Shown: in pieces, positions 1-7,695 of the stretch
Position numbering within the stretch: the first letter of the stretch is position 1
Layout: the number at the start of each line of letters is the position of its first letter
Source of the DNA: a virus
IMG/VR virus record: IMGVR_UViG_3300046724_000096
Coordinates: 1 to 51,184 of that record
Length of the DNA stretch: 51,184 nt
Strand: one strand, 5' to 3'
Position numbers and translations under genes: made by a program
The notes under the pieces: model-generated
Databases searched by the model: none
The model's input: the letters and a program-made list of their open reading frames with translations, nothing else
What the model was told of the DNA's origin: nothing

Positions 1-1
1 T

Positions 2-97
2 TCATGTCTTCATATCAGGGTGACAGCCGACACCCTGCCGCTCGCCATCGCCCGCGCCATCGTGGAAGCAGGGGAGAAACATGGAACTAAATCCTAA
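2..97 (+). CDS. C-terminal end of an upstream gene (partial)
   Basis: An open frame enters from the left edge and stops with TAA at 95-97. Its last residues read like a helical protein end (ADTLPLAIARAIVEAGE, then KHGTKS). It overlaps the start of the next gene by 17 bases, which fits the tight packing of this region. No family can be named from about 31 residues, and the frame could be chance. Confidence 0.35.
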   Translation, partial: SCLHIRVTADTLPLAIARAIVEAGEKHGTKS

Positions 98-317
98 CAA
101 ATTCGGCGCAATGGTCGAGTGCGTTATCTGCGGTCGTACCAAGCAGCCGATTGGACGAAGCGCACCGAGTGGATTGTCGTTGTGCAATTCAGAGTGCGGC
201 GGATTCTATCAGGCTCCGCTGAGCGGCTCACTGTGGCCGAATGAATCCGAAACGGACTTCGGCTATCCGGTGTCCGATCAAGGAACCGTAATCGTGGAAG
301 CAGAGGAGAAGATATGA
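81..317 (+). CDS. Small zinc-ribbon-like hypothetical protein
   Basis: A 78-residue protein with a CVICG knuckle at residues 15-19 and a second CNSEC pair near residues 35-39, a likely zinc-binding ribbon. The remainder is acidic and lacks a recognised domain. A GGGGAG Shine-Dalgarno (SD) sequence precedes the ATG. The stop overlaps the next start as ATGA. The leader around 59-80 is nearly repeated at 290-312 before the next gene (ATCGTGGAAGCAG, then GGAG), suggesting duplication of a ribosome-binding cassette. Function unknown. Confidence 0.7.
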   Translation: MELNPNKFGAMVECVICGRTKQPIGRSAPSGLSLCNSECGGFYQAPLSGSLWPNESETDFGYPVSDQGTVIVEAEEKI

Positions 318-511
318 CCAATACTGGCATTTTCATCACAAAGGAAGAATTGGAAGCAGTAAAGACCGCGCAGGAATGCTCAGGCATGTTCTTATCCGGT
401 GGTCGCCCGATGGGTGATCCTGAATTCGAAGTAGCGCAACTCGTGAAGAAATATCAACTCGATAATTCGTATGGATTGCGACTCGATACCGGCGAGTTCG
501 TAAAGCCATGA
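314..511 (+). CDS. Small hypothetical protein
   Basis: A 65-residue acidic protein without recognised domain. It starts at an ATG overlapping the previous stop (ATGA) and has an AGAGGAGA SD. Its own TGA overlaps the start of a 13-residue bridging ORF. Its C-terminal phrase (YGLRLDTGEFV) resembles a phrase in the C2H2 protein at 37377 (LYRLDTGELV), possibly a shared motif. Function unknown. Confidence 0.6.
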   Translation: MTNTGIFITKEELEAVKTAQECSGMFLSGGRPMGDPEFEVAQLVKKYQLDNSYGLRLDTGEFVKP

Positions 512-549
512 CCGAGAGACTCACGATAAATCTGGAGAAAAACGCATGA
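508..549 (+). CDS. Bridging mini-ORF MTERL..., 13 aa
   Basis: The peptide MTERLTINLEKNA starts at an ATG overlapping the upstream stop (ATGA), and its own stop overlaps the next gene's ATG (ATGA). It contains the SD (CTGGAGAA) of the next gene. Two more mini-ORFs with MTETL starts lie in the next two junctions. It may serve translational coupling rather than encode a functional peptide. Confidence 0.4.
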   Translation: MTERLTINLEKNA

Positions 550-1016
550 GACTGTCAGCGGAAGAAGAGAAGCGATTTTTAAATTGTACACTCCACGAAT
601 GGGAAGAGAGACAGATCGCGTCTAAGATCTACGGTGAACTCTCAGCCCTCCGCGCCGAGTTGAAGCAGGCGCAGGAAGCGAGAGTCAAAGATTCAGTCGG
701 CTTTACAAGTGAGACTCAGTACGTACTGGAACGGCAACTTGCCGCTGCCGAATCCCGCGCCGCGCAATGGGAGCGCAAATTCAATGATGACGGTCCGCGC
801 TGCAAGGTACGCACGGATTCCAAAGAGGGTCGCTTTATTGCACCAACCGACTGCGGGAAGGAAGATTTAGAGCAGCGGTTGGCGAGGGTGAGGGAGATTG
901 TTGCAATCGGCGTGAATGCCTTGGAGCATTGCGGCCGCAGGCACAAGAAATGTAATTGTTCTAAAGAAGCACTTGCTGAGATAGCCGCAGTTTTGAAAGA
1001 AACGGAGGAAAAATGA
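546..1016 (+). CDS. Coiled-coil hypothetical protein with C-terminal Cys motif
   Basis: A 156-residue charged protein. Residues 1-75 and 100-125 are rich in E, K, R, L and A with heptad-like spacing, so a coiled coil is likely. Near the C-terminus CGRRHKKCNCS provides closely spaced Cys and His that could bind metal. It begins at an ATGA junction and ends at another leading into a mini-ORF. No homologous family recognised. Confidence 0.65.
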   Translation: MRLSAEEEKRFLNCTLHEWEERQIASKIYGELSALRAELKQAQEARVKDSVGFTSETQYVLERQLAAAESRAAQWERKFNDDGPRCKVRTDSKEGRFIAPTDCGKEDLEQRLARVREIVAIGVNALEHCGRRHKKCNCSKEALAEIAAVLKETEEK

Positions 1017-1048
1017 CCGAAACCTTACAACAGGAGAATGTGAAATGA
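1013..1048 (+). CDS. Bridging mini-ORF MTETLQQENVK, 11 aa
   Basis: Starts at an ATGA overlap with the gene before and ends at an ATGA overlap with the gene after. It carries the AGGAG SD of the next gene. The DNA is almost repeated at 1497-1535 (ATGACCGAAACCTTA in both). Confidence 0.45.
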   Translation: MTETLQQENVK

Positions 1049-1500
1049 AAATTTTGCTTTTGCTATTGATGTCGCAGGTGGTCTTGCCGACTAAGCCTCC
1101 AGGCGTTAGTGTTGTCAGGACGGTCGATTCAATTGCCGTGATTGATAGTGACGGGTATACCTGTCGTGGCAAGTTTGAAATCTGGTTCGACGGGGGATGG
1201 AAAGAGCTACCAGTACCTACGTGTGTCCCGCCCATTCAATGGACCGCCGCCAAGCCGATCCCGGCAAAGCCTTGGACGCCGCAAGTGTGCAAAGAGCAGC
1301 GCAAGTCATTGACGACAGAATATCTTCACTATTGCATCACTTCGGCTCCATCAATTTTCCCGAATTGTTCAGTAAACGACGAAAGCCCTAGCCAAGCGCG
1401 AGACGCGGCAATCGCTGGCAAGGGCAGCGCCTATTTCGAAGTCCTAGATTGCTCATGGCATCCGGGAGTTAATCCGCGAGATAAGTCGAGGACGAAATGA
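1045..1500 (+). CDS. Probable exported hypothetical protein, Cys-containing
   Basis: A 151-residue protein starting MKILLLLLMSQVVL, a short positively charged and hydrophobic N-terminus compatible with a Sec signal or membrane anchor, although no clean cleavage site is visible. The mature part has at least six Cys (for example YTCRGKFE, PVCKEQ-like, HYCIT, PNCS, LDCSW) and a Pro-rich centre, as expected for a disulphide-bonded periplasmic protein. Coupled at both ends through mini-ORFs. Function unknown. Confidence 0.6.
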   Translation: MKILLLLLMSQVVLPTKPPGVSVVRTVDSIAVIDSDGYTCRGKFEIWFDGGWKELPVPTCVPPIQWTAAKPIPAKPWTPQVCKEQRKSLTTEYLHYCITSAPSIFPNCSVNDESPSQARDAAIAGKGSAYFEVLDCSWHPGVNPRDKSRTK

Positions 1501-1535
1501 CCGAAACCTTAGAGCAGAAGAAGGAGCGGAAGTGA
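1497..1535 (+). CDS. Bridging mini-ORF MTETLEQKKERK, 12 aa
   Basis: Begins at an ATGA overlap and ends at a GTGA overlap with the RusA gene. It contains the strong AAGGAG SD used by that gene. Its first 15 bases are identical to those of the mini-ORF at 1013. Confidence 0.45.
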   Translation: MTETLEQKKERK

Positions 1536-1945
1536 GAGAAATCAGATTCACCGTCTACGGAACGCCCAGGCCGCAGGGCTCAACACGGGCTTTCATCCCG
1601 AAAGGCTGGAAGCGCGCAGTTATCACAACTGACAACGCGAGACTGAAGCCGTGGCGACAGGAAGTTGTCAGCGTGATCGTGAACCTGAACACGGAGCCGT
1701 TCGCGGCACATACACCACTCCGCTGCCATCTCGATTTCTATTTTGAGCGGCCGAAAAGCGCATCGCCGAAGAAGCGGCCAGGGATGACCACGAAGCCGGA
1801 CAGTGACAAGTTGATGCGCGCATTGTTCGATTCGATGAAAGGTGTGCTGATCGACGACGACGCGCAAATCGTCAATGGGCAAGTCCGGAAGTTCTATGGA
1901 ACTCCGGAGCGCGTTGAAGTGATCGTGAGCGAGGACTTACCGTAA
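1532..1945 (+). CDS. rusA: RusA-family Holliday junction resolvase
   Basis: A 137-residue protein of usual RusA length. RusA is a dimeric Mg-dependent endonuclease that cuts four-way DNA junctions. In phages it resolves recombination or replication intermediates before packaging. The N-terminus (FTVYGTPRPQGSTRA) matches the family's first strand. KPDSDKL at residues 88-94, Asp100 and DDDAQI at 108-113 supply the conserved acidic and basic active-site positions. GTG start at 1532, overlapping the mini-ORF stop, with AAGGAG upstream. It is the last complete plus-strand gene before the convergent late operon. Confidence 0.9.
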   Translation: MREIRFTVYGTPRPQGSTRAFIPKGWKRAVITTDNARLKPWRQEVVSVIVNLNTEPFAAHTPLRCHLDFYFERPKSASPKKRPGMTTKPDSDKLMRALFDSMKGVLIDDDAQIVNGQVRKFYGTPERVEVIVSEDLP

Positions 1946-1981
1946 ATGTTCCGCACGAGGCAGAAATAGAAAGGAAAGACG

Positions 1982-2134
1982 ATGGAAAGCAAAAAAGTTA
2001 TTCCGCCTTCATTCGCCGCCGCAGTGCCAGCAGCGCCCGTTGTCGTAAGGCCTGAGGCCCGACGCCGCTTTCTCGCTGTGATTCGCGATAGGCTGCACGC
2101 CCTTGTTTTGCAGCGTCCTGAAAAGCGGCCCTAA
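1982..2134 (+). CDS. Possible 50-aa ORF antisense to the end of the late operon
   Basis: An ATG with a good AAAGGAAAG SD opens a 50-codon frame (MESKKVIPPSF...). From 1998 on it is antisense to the 905-residue late gene. The start signal looks real, but the tail is Ala/Pro/Arg-rich as expected for an antisense shadow. It may be the stump of an early gene cut at the junction with the late module. No clear terminator is visible between the converging operons. Confidence 0.25.
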   Translation: MESKKVIPPSFAAAVPAAPVVVRPEARRRFLAVIRDRLHALVLQRPEKRP

Positions 2135-4715
2135 TCCGCAGAAAATCTTTGCCGCCGCCTTTCTCGATGGCATTGGCGATCCGACCTGGAGTCATGTCGA
2201 GACCAGAAGGGGCACTCACGCCTAGAGATTTTCCGACGCGCGACCAGTCGTCCGACAAATTCTCTTCGATTTCCTTGCCGGCCGCATTCGATTTCATTGT
2301 CGTCGCTCCGCCACCACTCACCGCCTCGCGGTGACGCTGCATCTCTCGCACGTCTTGAGCAAACTGCTGCATCTCTGACGTGGCCGCGGACTCAACGTCA
2401 GCATCTGGAAGATTCGCACCGATCTTTGCACTGCGGGCTTTATTGATATCTCGCGGTGTGATCCCAGCCTTTGCCGCGGCCGCTCTTGAGACCCGCTCCG
2501 CATATCCGTGACTAAGCTCGGCCCTGGCGCTCTCGGCCAGCGCCGCAAATTGCTTGATGTCATCGGACTGTAGCGCCTCGGCGGCAGCATTCACTTTCGG
2601 CATTGCTTCTGGCCAGTGAGTCTCCGCCGCATCGCGTAACTTATTGAGATAGTCCGAGCGTGCCGCAGGCGTCGCCTTCATGGATCCAGCTTCCAGCCTT
2701 GCACTACGATCCTGCGCTTTACCGACAAGTTCCTTGCCAAGCCCCATCCGTACCGGGTGGTTATCGATAACATTTCGGTCCTTCATGAAAGACTGAATTG
2801 TGGAAGAAGGAGAAGGGGAAGAAGGGGACACGTCTCCCCGCATTTCATACTGCCCTGGAGGAAGAGCCCTCTGCCCAACCGCACCTGGAGTCGTGATTAT
2901 CTCGCCGCTCGACGGCTGAATCTGTTGACGAAATGAAACATCGGCTGAACTTGGCGCTGGAGGGGCCGGAGCAAGAGCGAGCGGCCGTCGCGCCGCAGCG
3001 GTAGCGGCAGTTTCCCCTGTAACGATGGACGCATCCACTGGAGAACTGAGCGGAAACCCTGAACGTAATTGCTTCACCTTCGGACTGAACGGCGCTGGAG
3101 GCGAGATGATCGGCCCTTCACCTTCCGGCCCCAAGCCTTTACCCTTCAAGCCTGGAGGGGGACCGCCCTCAAGATCTATCCGGTCGTGAATCGATCCGAG
3201 AATCGCATCTGAGGCGGCGCCATCACCGACGCGCATCGCGCTGCCGAGCCTGGCGAGCTGCCGGGCAATGAATATCTTCCCCGCCGTGGATGTCTGCGTG
3301 AGAGCCCAGTCGACCGCCGGACCCACCGCCGCCCCGACAAGTTCCGAGAACATTCCACCGCCGGCACCGCGCGCAATGCCAGCACCGGCGATCCGGCCGG
3401 CTGCCGTCCGTAGTCCAGTCGGCCGAGTGCGTTCTGTCTCTTCGGCGGCCTGCATGACATCGTTGGCTTGCTTCCATAAGTGGTAATCGGCGTTTACTCC
3501 CGGAGTCCCGGGCTCGGCTTCAGCCATGAAATCGCGCAGTTCGCCAGCGGCTTTCATGTACCCATTGGCACGACCTTGCGCCTTTAGAACATCGGCGGCA
3601 GTCGATGGCATGTATTTCAGCTTCGCGCCCTGATCCCACGCGATACGCAACTTGCGTAAGTTCTGGAAATTGGCGGACTGCCCAAGTGATTTGGCTTCCT
3701 GAATGGCTTGATCGAGCGCCTCCGCTTGGGAAGTATGGTTTTCCGGAGTAATCGGCTCATGACTGTCGCCTTCAACCCTAAGTTCAGCCCGGCGCTTCTC
3801 AAGGCTCTCAACGAGATTCTCGGTATCAAGCATCCGATTCGGATTCACGCCTTCATGGACGGCATCAAGGTTATCTGTGGCGGTCTGTAGATTATTCGCG
3901 ATCGACTCACGAAGCCCGGCTTTTGTCAGTCCGGATGTCTTCGCGAGCACTTCCGGCGCAATGTCGGCCGCGACGTTGCCAAAACGCACCTTATTTGGCC
4001 CCACGACAGGCGCCATGACGCGAGCGCCGATCCGGGAGGCCTTCGCCTCGGCTGCTTCCGCGGCTGCGTTCTTGAGGCCCGTAGCGTCGACATCCCCGAA
4101 TACATGACGGAAGACGGTAGGGCCGACCGTATGGATGGCCGCAGGAGTGAGTAATGCGCTGGCTTCGCCGAGCCCCTTGGCCGCCTCGCCTTTGCCAATA
4201 TCTTCTCCGGACTGAGCCGCAGCCGGCCCCACGAGCGGAGTGACGCCAGCAATGGTATGGCCCACCGCCTCGGAATAATTTCCCTGATCGAAGGCGTCTT
4301 TAGCTTTTTTGAATTGGCTGAGTTGGGCGTTGCCGATCTGCGCAGCGAGCGGCTTGAAGGTTTCGACCATGCTCGCAGGCGTGCCAGCAACTACGAGATG
4401 CCCGGCGGCCTCAGCGTAATTTCCTGCCTTCAAAGCATCGTGTGCTTTTTCGAACTGACTCCCCTTGTAGAGCGTCTCGAGCGCGGGGAGAGGATTAACC
4501 ATAGAGCCGAAGCCATTTGCGAAGTCGGTCGCCGAGTCAATCCAGGATTTTGCGGGCAGATTCTTTTCGAATGTATCCTTGGCCGCAGCCTGGCGAGCAG
4601 AGAGAGGGGCGAGCGAAACGGTCTTGACGGCACCGTGCTGTTTCGCAAGTTCATCATAGTCGATTGTCCCGCCATGCTGATCCGCAATGGCATCATAGTC
4701 AATGACTTTGCTCAT
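1998..4715 (-). CDS. Large internal virion (DNA ejection-type) protein
   Basis: A 905-residue protein, last in the late operon. It is Ala-rich and mostly helical. It opens with two copies of a short repeat (IDYDAIADQHGG / IDYDELAKQHGA, residues 5-29). A second pair follows at about 90-165 (AGNYAEAAGHLVVAGTP / QGNYSEAVGHTIAGVTP), each with a hydrophobic stretch. A Gly/Ala-rich segment near residues 430-480 could enter membranes, and a Pro/Ser-rich linker spans about 520-640. Position after the two other internal proteins, size and composition fit a P22 gp16-like or T7 gp16-like ejection protein. No enzymatic motif seen. Starts at an ATGA overlap. Confidence 0.65.
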   Translation of the reverse strand: MSKVIDYDAIADQHGGTIDYDELAKQHGAVKTVSLAPLSARQAAAKDTFEKNLPAKSWIDSATDFANGFGSMVNPLPALETLYKGSQFEKAHDALKAGNYAEAAGHLVVAGTPASMVETFKPLAAQIGNAQLSQFKKAKDAFDQGNYSEAVGHTIAGVTPLVGPAAAQSGEDIGKGEAAKGLGEASALLTPAAIHTVGPTVFRHVFGDVDATGLKNAAAEAAEAKASRIGARVMAPVVGPNKVRFGNVAADIAPEVLAKTSGLTKAGLRESIANNLQTATDNLDAVHEGVNPNRMLDTENLVESLEKRRAELRVEGDSHEPITPENHTSQAEALDQAIQEAKSLGQSANFQNLRKLRIAWDQGAKLKYMPSTAADVLKAQGRANGYMKAAGELRDFMAEAEPGTPGVNADYHLWKQANDVMQAAEETERTRPTGLRTAAGRIAGAGIARGAGGGMFSELVGAAVGPAVDWALTQTSTAGKIFIARQLARLGSAMRVGDGAASDAILGSIHDRIDLEGGPPPGLKGKGLGPEGEGPIISPPAPFSPKVKQLRSGFPLSSPVDASIVTGETAATAAARRPLALAPAPPAPSSADVSFRQQIQPSSGEIITTPGAVGQRALPPGQYEMRGDVSPSSPSPSSTIQSFMKDRNVIDNHPVRMGLGKELVGKAQDRSARLEAGSMKATPAARSDYLNKLRDAAETHWPEAMPKVNAAAEALQSDDIKQFAALAESARAELSHGYAERVSRAAAAKAGITPRDINKARSAKIGANLPDADVESAATSEMQQFAQDVREMQRHREAVSGGGATTMKSNAAGKEIEENLSDDWSRVGKSLGVSAPSGLDMTPGRIANAIEKGGGKDFLRIRAAFQDAAKQGRAAYRESQRESGVGPQALRQRALLALRRRMKAE

Positions 4716-6526
4716 TTAATCCCGGCACTCGCCTTGAAATTATCGGCGTCCTTCTGAGTCTTGAAATGATAGGTCTTGCCATTGGGAGCCGAGACCGGAA
4801 AATCAGTAGCGGCCGGCGTCTTTGAAGTCCCTGGTGACGGCGCTCCAACTCCGGCAATCCTCTTGCGGTTGAAATCGATCTGATCGTTCAAGAACGTGCG
4901 GCGATTCTCCATGTCCATCTTTAGGATTTGCGCCACGGCGGAAATCTGCTGAATCGTGGCATCGTTCGGTAAGAAGTCGGAGACTTCCTTTCTGGCGGTA
5001 TCGGAAAGCTGGCCACTCAATGTCGGGTTCGATGTGACCTTAGCGATTTCATTCACCGCAACCTGCCGCGCCGCGTCATAGGCCGCGACATCTGCGCTGC
5101 CAAGCACCTTGCGATCAATTTCACGTAGGGGCCGATTCAAGAGCGGTGAGCCGGTATCCTCAAGTTTCTTCGCTGCCGTAATCGCATTATCCAGATTCTT
5201 TGTCGCCGTCTTTTCGAACGCCGTGACTGCATCGAAAGACTTCTGGAGAGCCGTCGTTGAGGTCTGAAGCTGCTTGTACTCGGCAGAGTTCGCCGCGATA
5301 TTTTGGCCCTGCGCAATCTCGCCGGCCCGATTGAAGATCGCTTCACGGTCCTTCGCCGCACCCATTCCCATCGACGGGAGAGAGCCGGTCGTCACAAGAT
5401 TTCGGGCGAGCATGTCTTTCGCCTCATCCGTAAGTCCGGATCCCTGCTGAGTCGACGCCCTGAGTGTCTGTAGGCTTTGCAGGGCGCGGGACGCCTTCTC
5501 GTCACCATTCGCCGCAGCGAGTGCAAGGGATGCCGCCGTTGGAGTCTTGGCCGCGAACTGCTTATTGCTCTGGACATAGCCGACAACTTCGCCATTTGGG
5601 TGCATCACGGCGGCGTAGTGCATCCCAGCCGATCTATCAAGATCCTCTCCGTAGATGCCCTTCGCGCCCGGCGGCAGATTCGGCCCTTCGGTATCTCCGA
5701 CTTGCTTGAGGACTCCTGGCGTTTTCCGGCTGATCTTGAATCCGGTAAACCCGGCCTTCTGCATGACGCCTTCGCGAATTGCGTCGATCGTCTCTTGATC
5801 CGGAGCCTTTCCACCATTCTGTTTCGTTGCACTCGCTACCTGCCTGGCAATCTCCGCCTCTCGCCCTTCTGGCGCAGTAAGGTCAAGTTTCTCTTTCGCC
5901 TGAGCCTCTGCGAGATTGTCCGCAACCGTCTTGATTTGCTTCCGATGGTCGACAATCTCCTGAATCTTTGCCTTCGCGTCATCGCCGTACTGAGGCGGCA
6001 TCTTTTGCATGACGGTCGGATCGGCCTTCGCGAGTGTCTGAACAAGCGCCGGATATTGCTTCGCCTTCTCCTCGTCCGGCAGATCCATGAAGTTCTGCGC
6101 AGGGGTGCCCATGAGGTCAGTGAGCTTGTAGGTGTCGTTCAGTTCGGTAATCGCCCGGTCGCGATGCGCCTTAAGCATTTGATCGCGCTGATCCTGGAAC
6201 TTCGGCAAAAGGTGGACCTTGCCGGCCATCGTGAGATCCTTCGCGATTCCCGCATCGTCGTACTTCAGGTCGCCCGAGTCCTGATCGTAGCTGAGATGGT
6301 TCTCGACGGTCTTATCCAGAGTCTCCTGATCGTCGATCGCCTTCTGCGCCTGATTCGCCTGAGCCATGCGCAACTTCGTTTCCGCCTGTTGATACGCCGC
6401 CTGCTGCTGCCGTTCGCGAATTTGCGAAGCCATATCCGCGATGGAGATTCCGCGCGACAGGGTGGTGAGCGGGTCGGCAACTTGGGGTGGCCTGATTCCG
6501 AGCGCGACGTCGTTGTTGATTTCCAT
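4712..6526 (-). CDS. Coiled-coil internal virion protein
   Basis: A 604-residue, strongly helical, Gln/Ala/Lys/Asp-rich protein with long coiled-coil segments at about 35-75, 95-125 and 190-225. It has no signal peptide. The C-terminus (APNGKTYHFKTQKDADNFKASAGI) looks like a short SPOR-like or ligand-binding module also seen at the end of phage structural proteins. It lies between the gp7-like protein and the largest late protein, so a role in the ejection machinery is inferred. ATG start; its stop overlaps the next start as ATGA. Confidence 0.6.
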   Translation of the reverse strand: MEINNDVALGIRPPQVADPLTTLSRGISIADMASQIRERQQQAAYQQAETKLRMAQANQAQKAIDDQETLDKTVENHLSYDQDSGDLKYDDAGIAKDLTMAGKVHLLPKFQDQRDQMLKAHRDRAITELNDTYKLTDLMGTPAQNFMDLPDEEKAKQYPALVQTLAKADPTVMQKMPPQYGDDAKAKIQEIVDHRKQIKTVADNLAEAQAKEKLDLTAPEGREAEIARQVASATKQNGGKAPDQETIDAIREGVMQKAGFTGFKISRKTPGVLKQVGDTEGPNLPPGAKGIYGEDLDRSAGMHYAAVMHPNGEVVGYVQSNKQFAAKTPTAASLALAAANGDEKASRALQSLQTLRASTQQGSGLTDEAKDMLARNLVTTGSLPSMGMGAAKDREAIFNRAGEIAQGQNIAANSAEYKQLQTSTTALQKSFDAVTAFEKTATKNLDNAITAAKKLEDTGSPLLNRPLREIDRKVLGSADVAAYDAARQVAVNEIAKVTSNPTLSGQLSDTARKEVSDFLPNDATIQQISAVAQILKMDMENRRTFLNDQIDFNRKRIAGVGAPSPGTSKTPAATDFPVSAPNGKTYHFKTQKDADNFKASAGIK

Positions 6527-6529
6527 AAT

Positions 6530-7678
6530 CTATATGGCGGCCGGAATCGCCTGCCGTCCGGCAAGCGCGGCCAGAATTTGCTGGATCGTTTGAGATTGCT
6601 GGATGTTATTCCCGATGTTACCGAGGGCGTTGATCCACGAATTCGCGCCGCTGACATATCCGGAGGAGGTCGCCTGCGCGGCCTGCTGCTGTAGGTTCCC
6701 AACATTCGCCGCCGTCTGAAGGTTCGTGTTCGTGTTCAGGCCGGCCGAGGTGCTGAGATCCTGATTGAGATTTCCGGTAGCAACTTGGCCGAGTCCCGCT
6801 TCAGAGAGTAATGGGTTAAGGTTCGCCGCTCGGGCCGCGAGGCTGTTCTGTACCGTGTTCTGGTAATTCGCCGACGCCGTGCCCTGCGCGAAGTTATTAA
6901 TATCCTTCGCTGCCTTACCGGAGAGTGACTGCCCCGTCGCCCGCTCGTAAGCCTGGACCGCATTCAGTCCTTGCTGAAGCTCGAACTGGAAGCCGGGAGT
7001 CTTTGCCGCCTCTTCCGCGGTCGGGAGCGCATACGGCGTTGAGGTGATGTCGCCAATCGATTTGAGCGCGCCCGTGCCCGCATCGAGCCACGGCTGAAGG
7101 TTCTTTTGTTGCTGCGCGAGCGTCTCCCGCTGGAACGCAAGCGAGTCTTGAGACGCCTTGTACTGAAGGTCCGCCGCGCGGTTCGCCGCTGCCGCCTGAA
7201 GCGATGCTGCATTCCCTGCCGCGTTCGCACCGAGGATTCCACCGAGAAGTGAGGTGCCCGATGAAACGAGAGTCGGAAAGAGCCGGGAGAAGAGAGAGGT
7301 GCTCGCGCCCGTCAGTCCAGCAGCCGCCGGGCCAACAGCCCCGGGCACCGCCGCAACTCCGGCCCCGCTGATAGCCCCAACTTCGCCGAGGGGCGCACCC
7401 GTGCCCGCTACGGTCGATCCGGTCGCGCCAGCCGCAGCCCCACTACCGCCCAGGCCGCCGATCACTGAGGCGAGCGCGCCACCGCCCATGATTCCCGCCA
7501 TCGCAAGAAATCCCTGCCAGCCAAAGCCCTGAAATTGCGGTAACGCCTTTAGGGTCTTCAGGTCGGTCGGATCGCCGGCCGCCGCCTTCTTCGCCGCGAG
7601 ACCGATGGCCGCTTGAGCCAGCATCCCGTTGTAGGGACTTCCCGGTAGATCGATATGGGTCCCGCCGATTCCTGGCAT
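6530..7678 (-). CDS. DNA transfer / ejection protein (podovirus gp7/gp20-type)
   Basis: A 382-residue protein. It has a hydrophobic Gly/Ala-rich N-terminal third (about residues 55-150) and a conserved core of LQPWLDAGTGAL at about 195-206. An SGKAAKDINNFAQG segment follows near 250, and a Gln/Asn-rich C-terminus ends the protein. This arrangement is typical of podovirus DNA-transfer proteins that are packaged in the capsid and extruded into the envelope during DNA entry. It sits directly after the fibres and before two other internal proteins. Confidence 0.7.
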   Translation of the reverse strand: MPGIGGTHIDLPGSPYNGMLAQAAIGLAAKKAAAGDPTDLKTLKALPQFQGFGWQGFLAMAGIMGGGALASVIGGLGGSGAAAGATGSTVAGTGAPLGEVGAISGAGVAAVPGAVGPAAAGLTGASTSLFSRLFPTLVSSGTSLLGGILGANAAGNAASLQAAAANRAADLQYKASQDSLAFQRETLAQQQKNLQPWLDAGTGALKSIGDITSTPYALPTAEEAAKTPGFQFELQQGLNAVQAYERATGQSLSGKAAKDINNFAQGTASANYQNTVQNSLAARAANLNPLLSEAGLGQVATGNLNQDLSTSAGLNTNTNLQTAANVGNLQQQAAQATSSGYVSGANSWINALGNIGNNIQQSQTIQQILAALAGRQAIPAAI

Positions 7679-7695
7679 GTTAGAGTGTCCTCATT

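Noticed and set aside
5477-6694. 405-codon plus-strand frame across the internal virion genes
   Set aside because: Leu/Arg-rich antisense shadow of the 604-residue protein.
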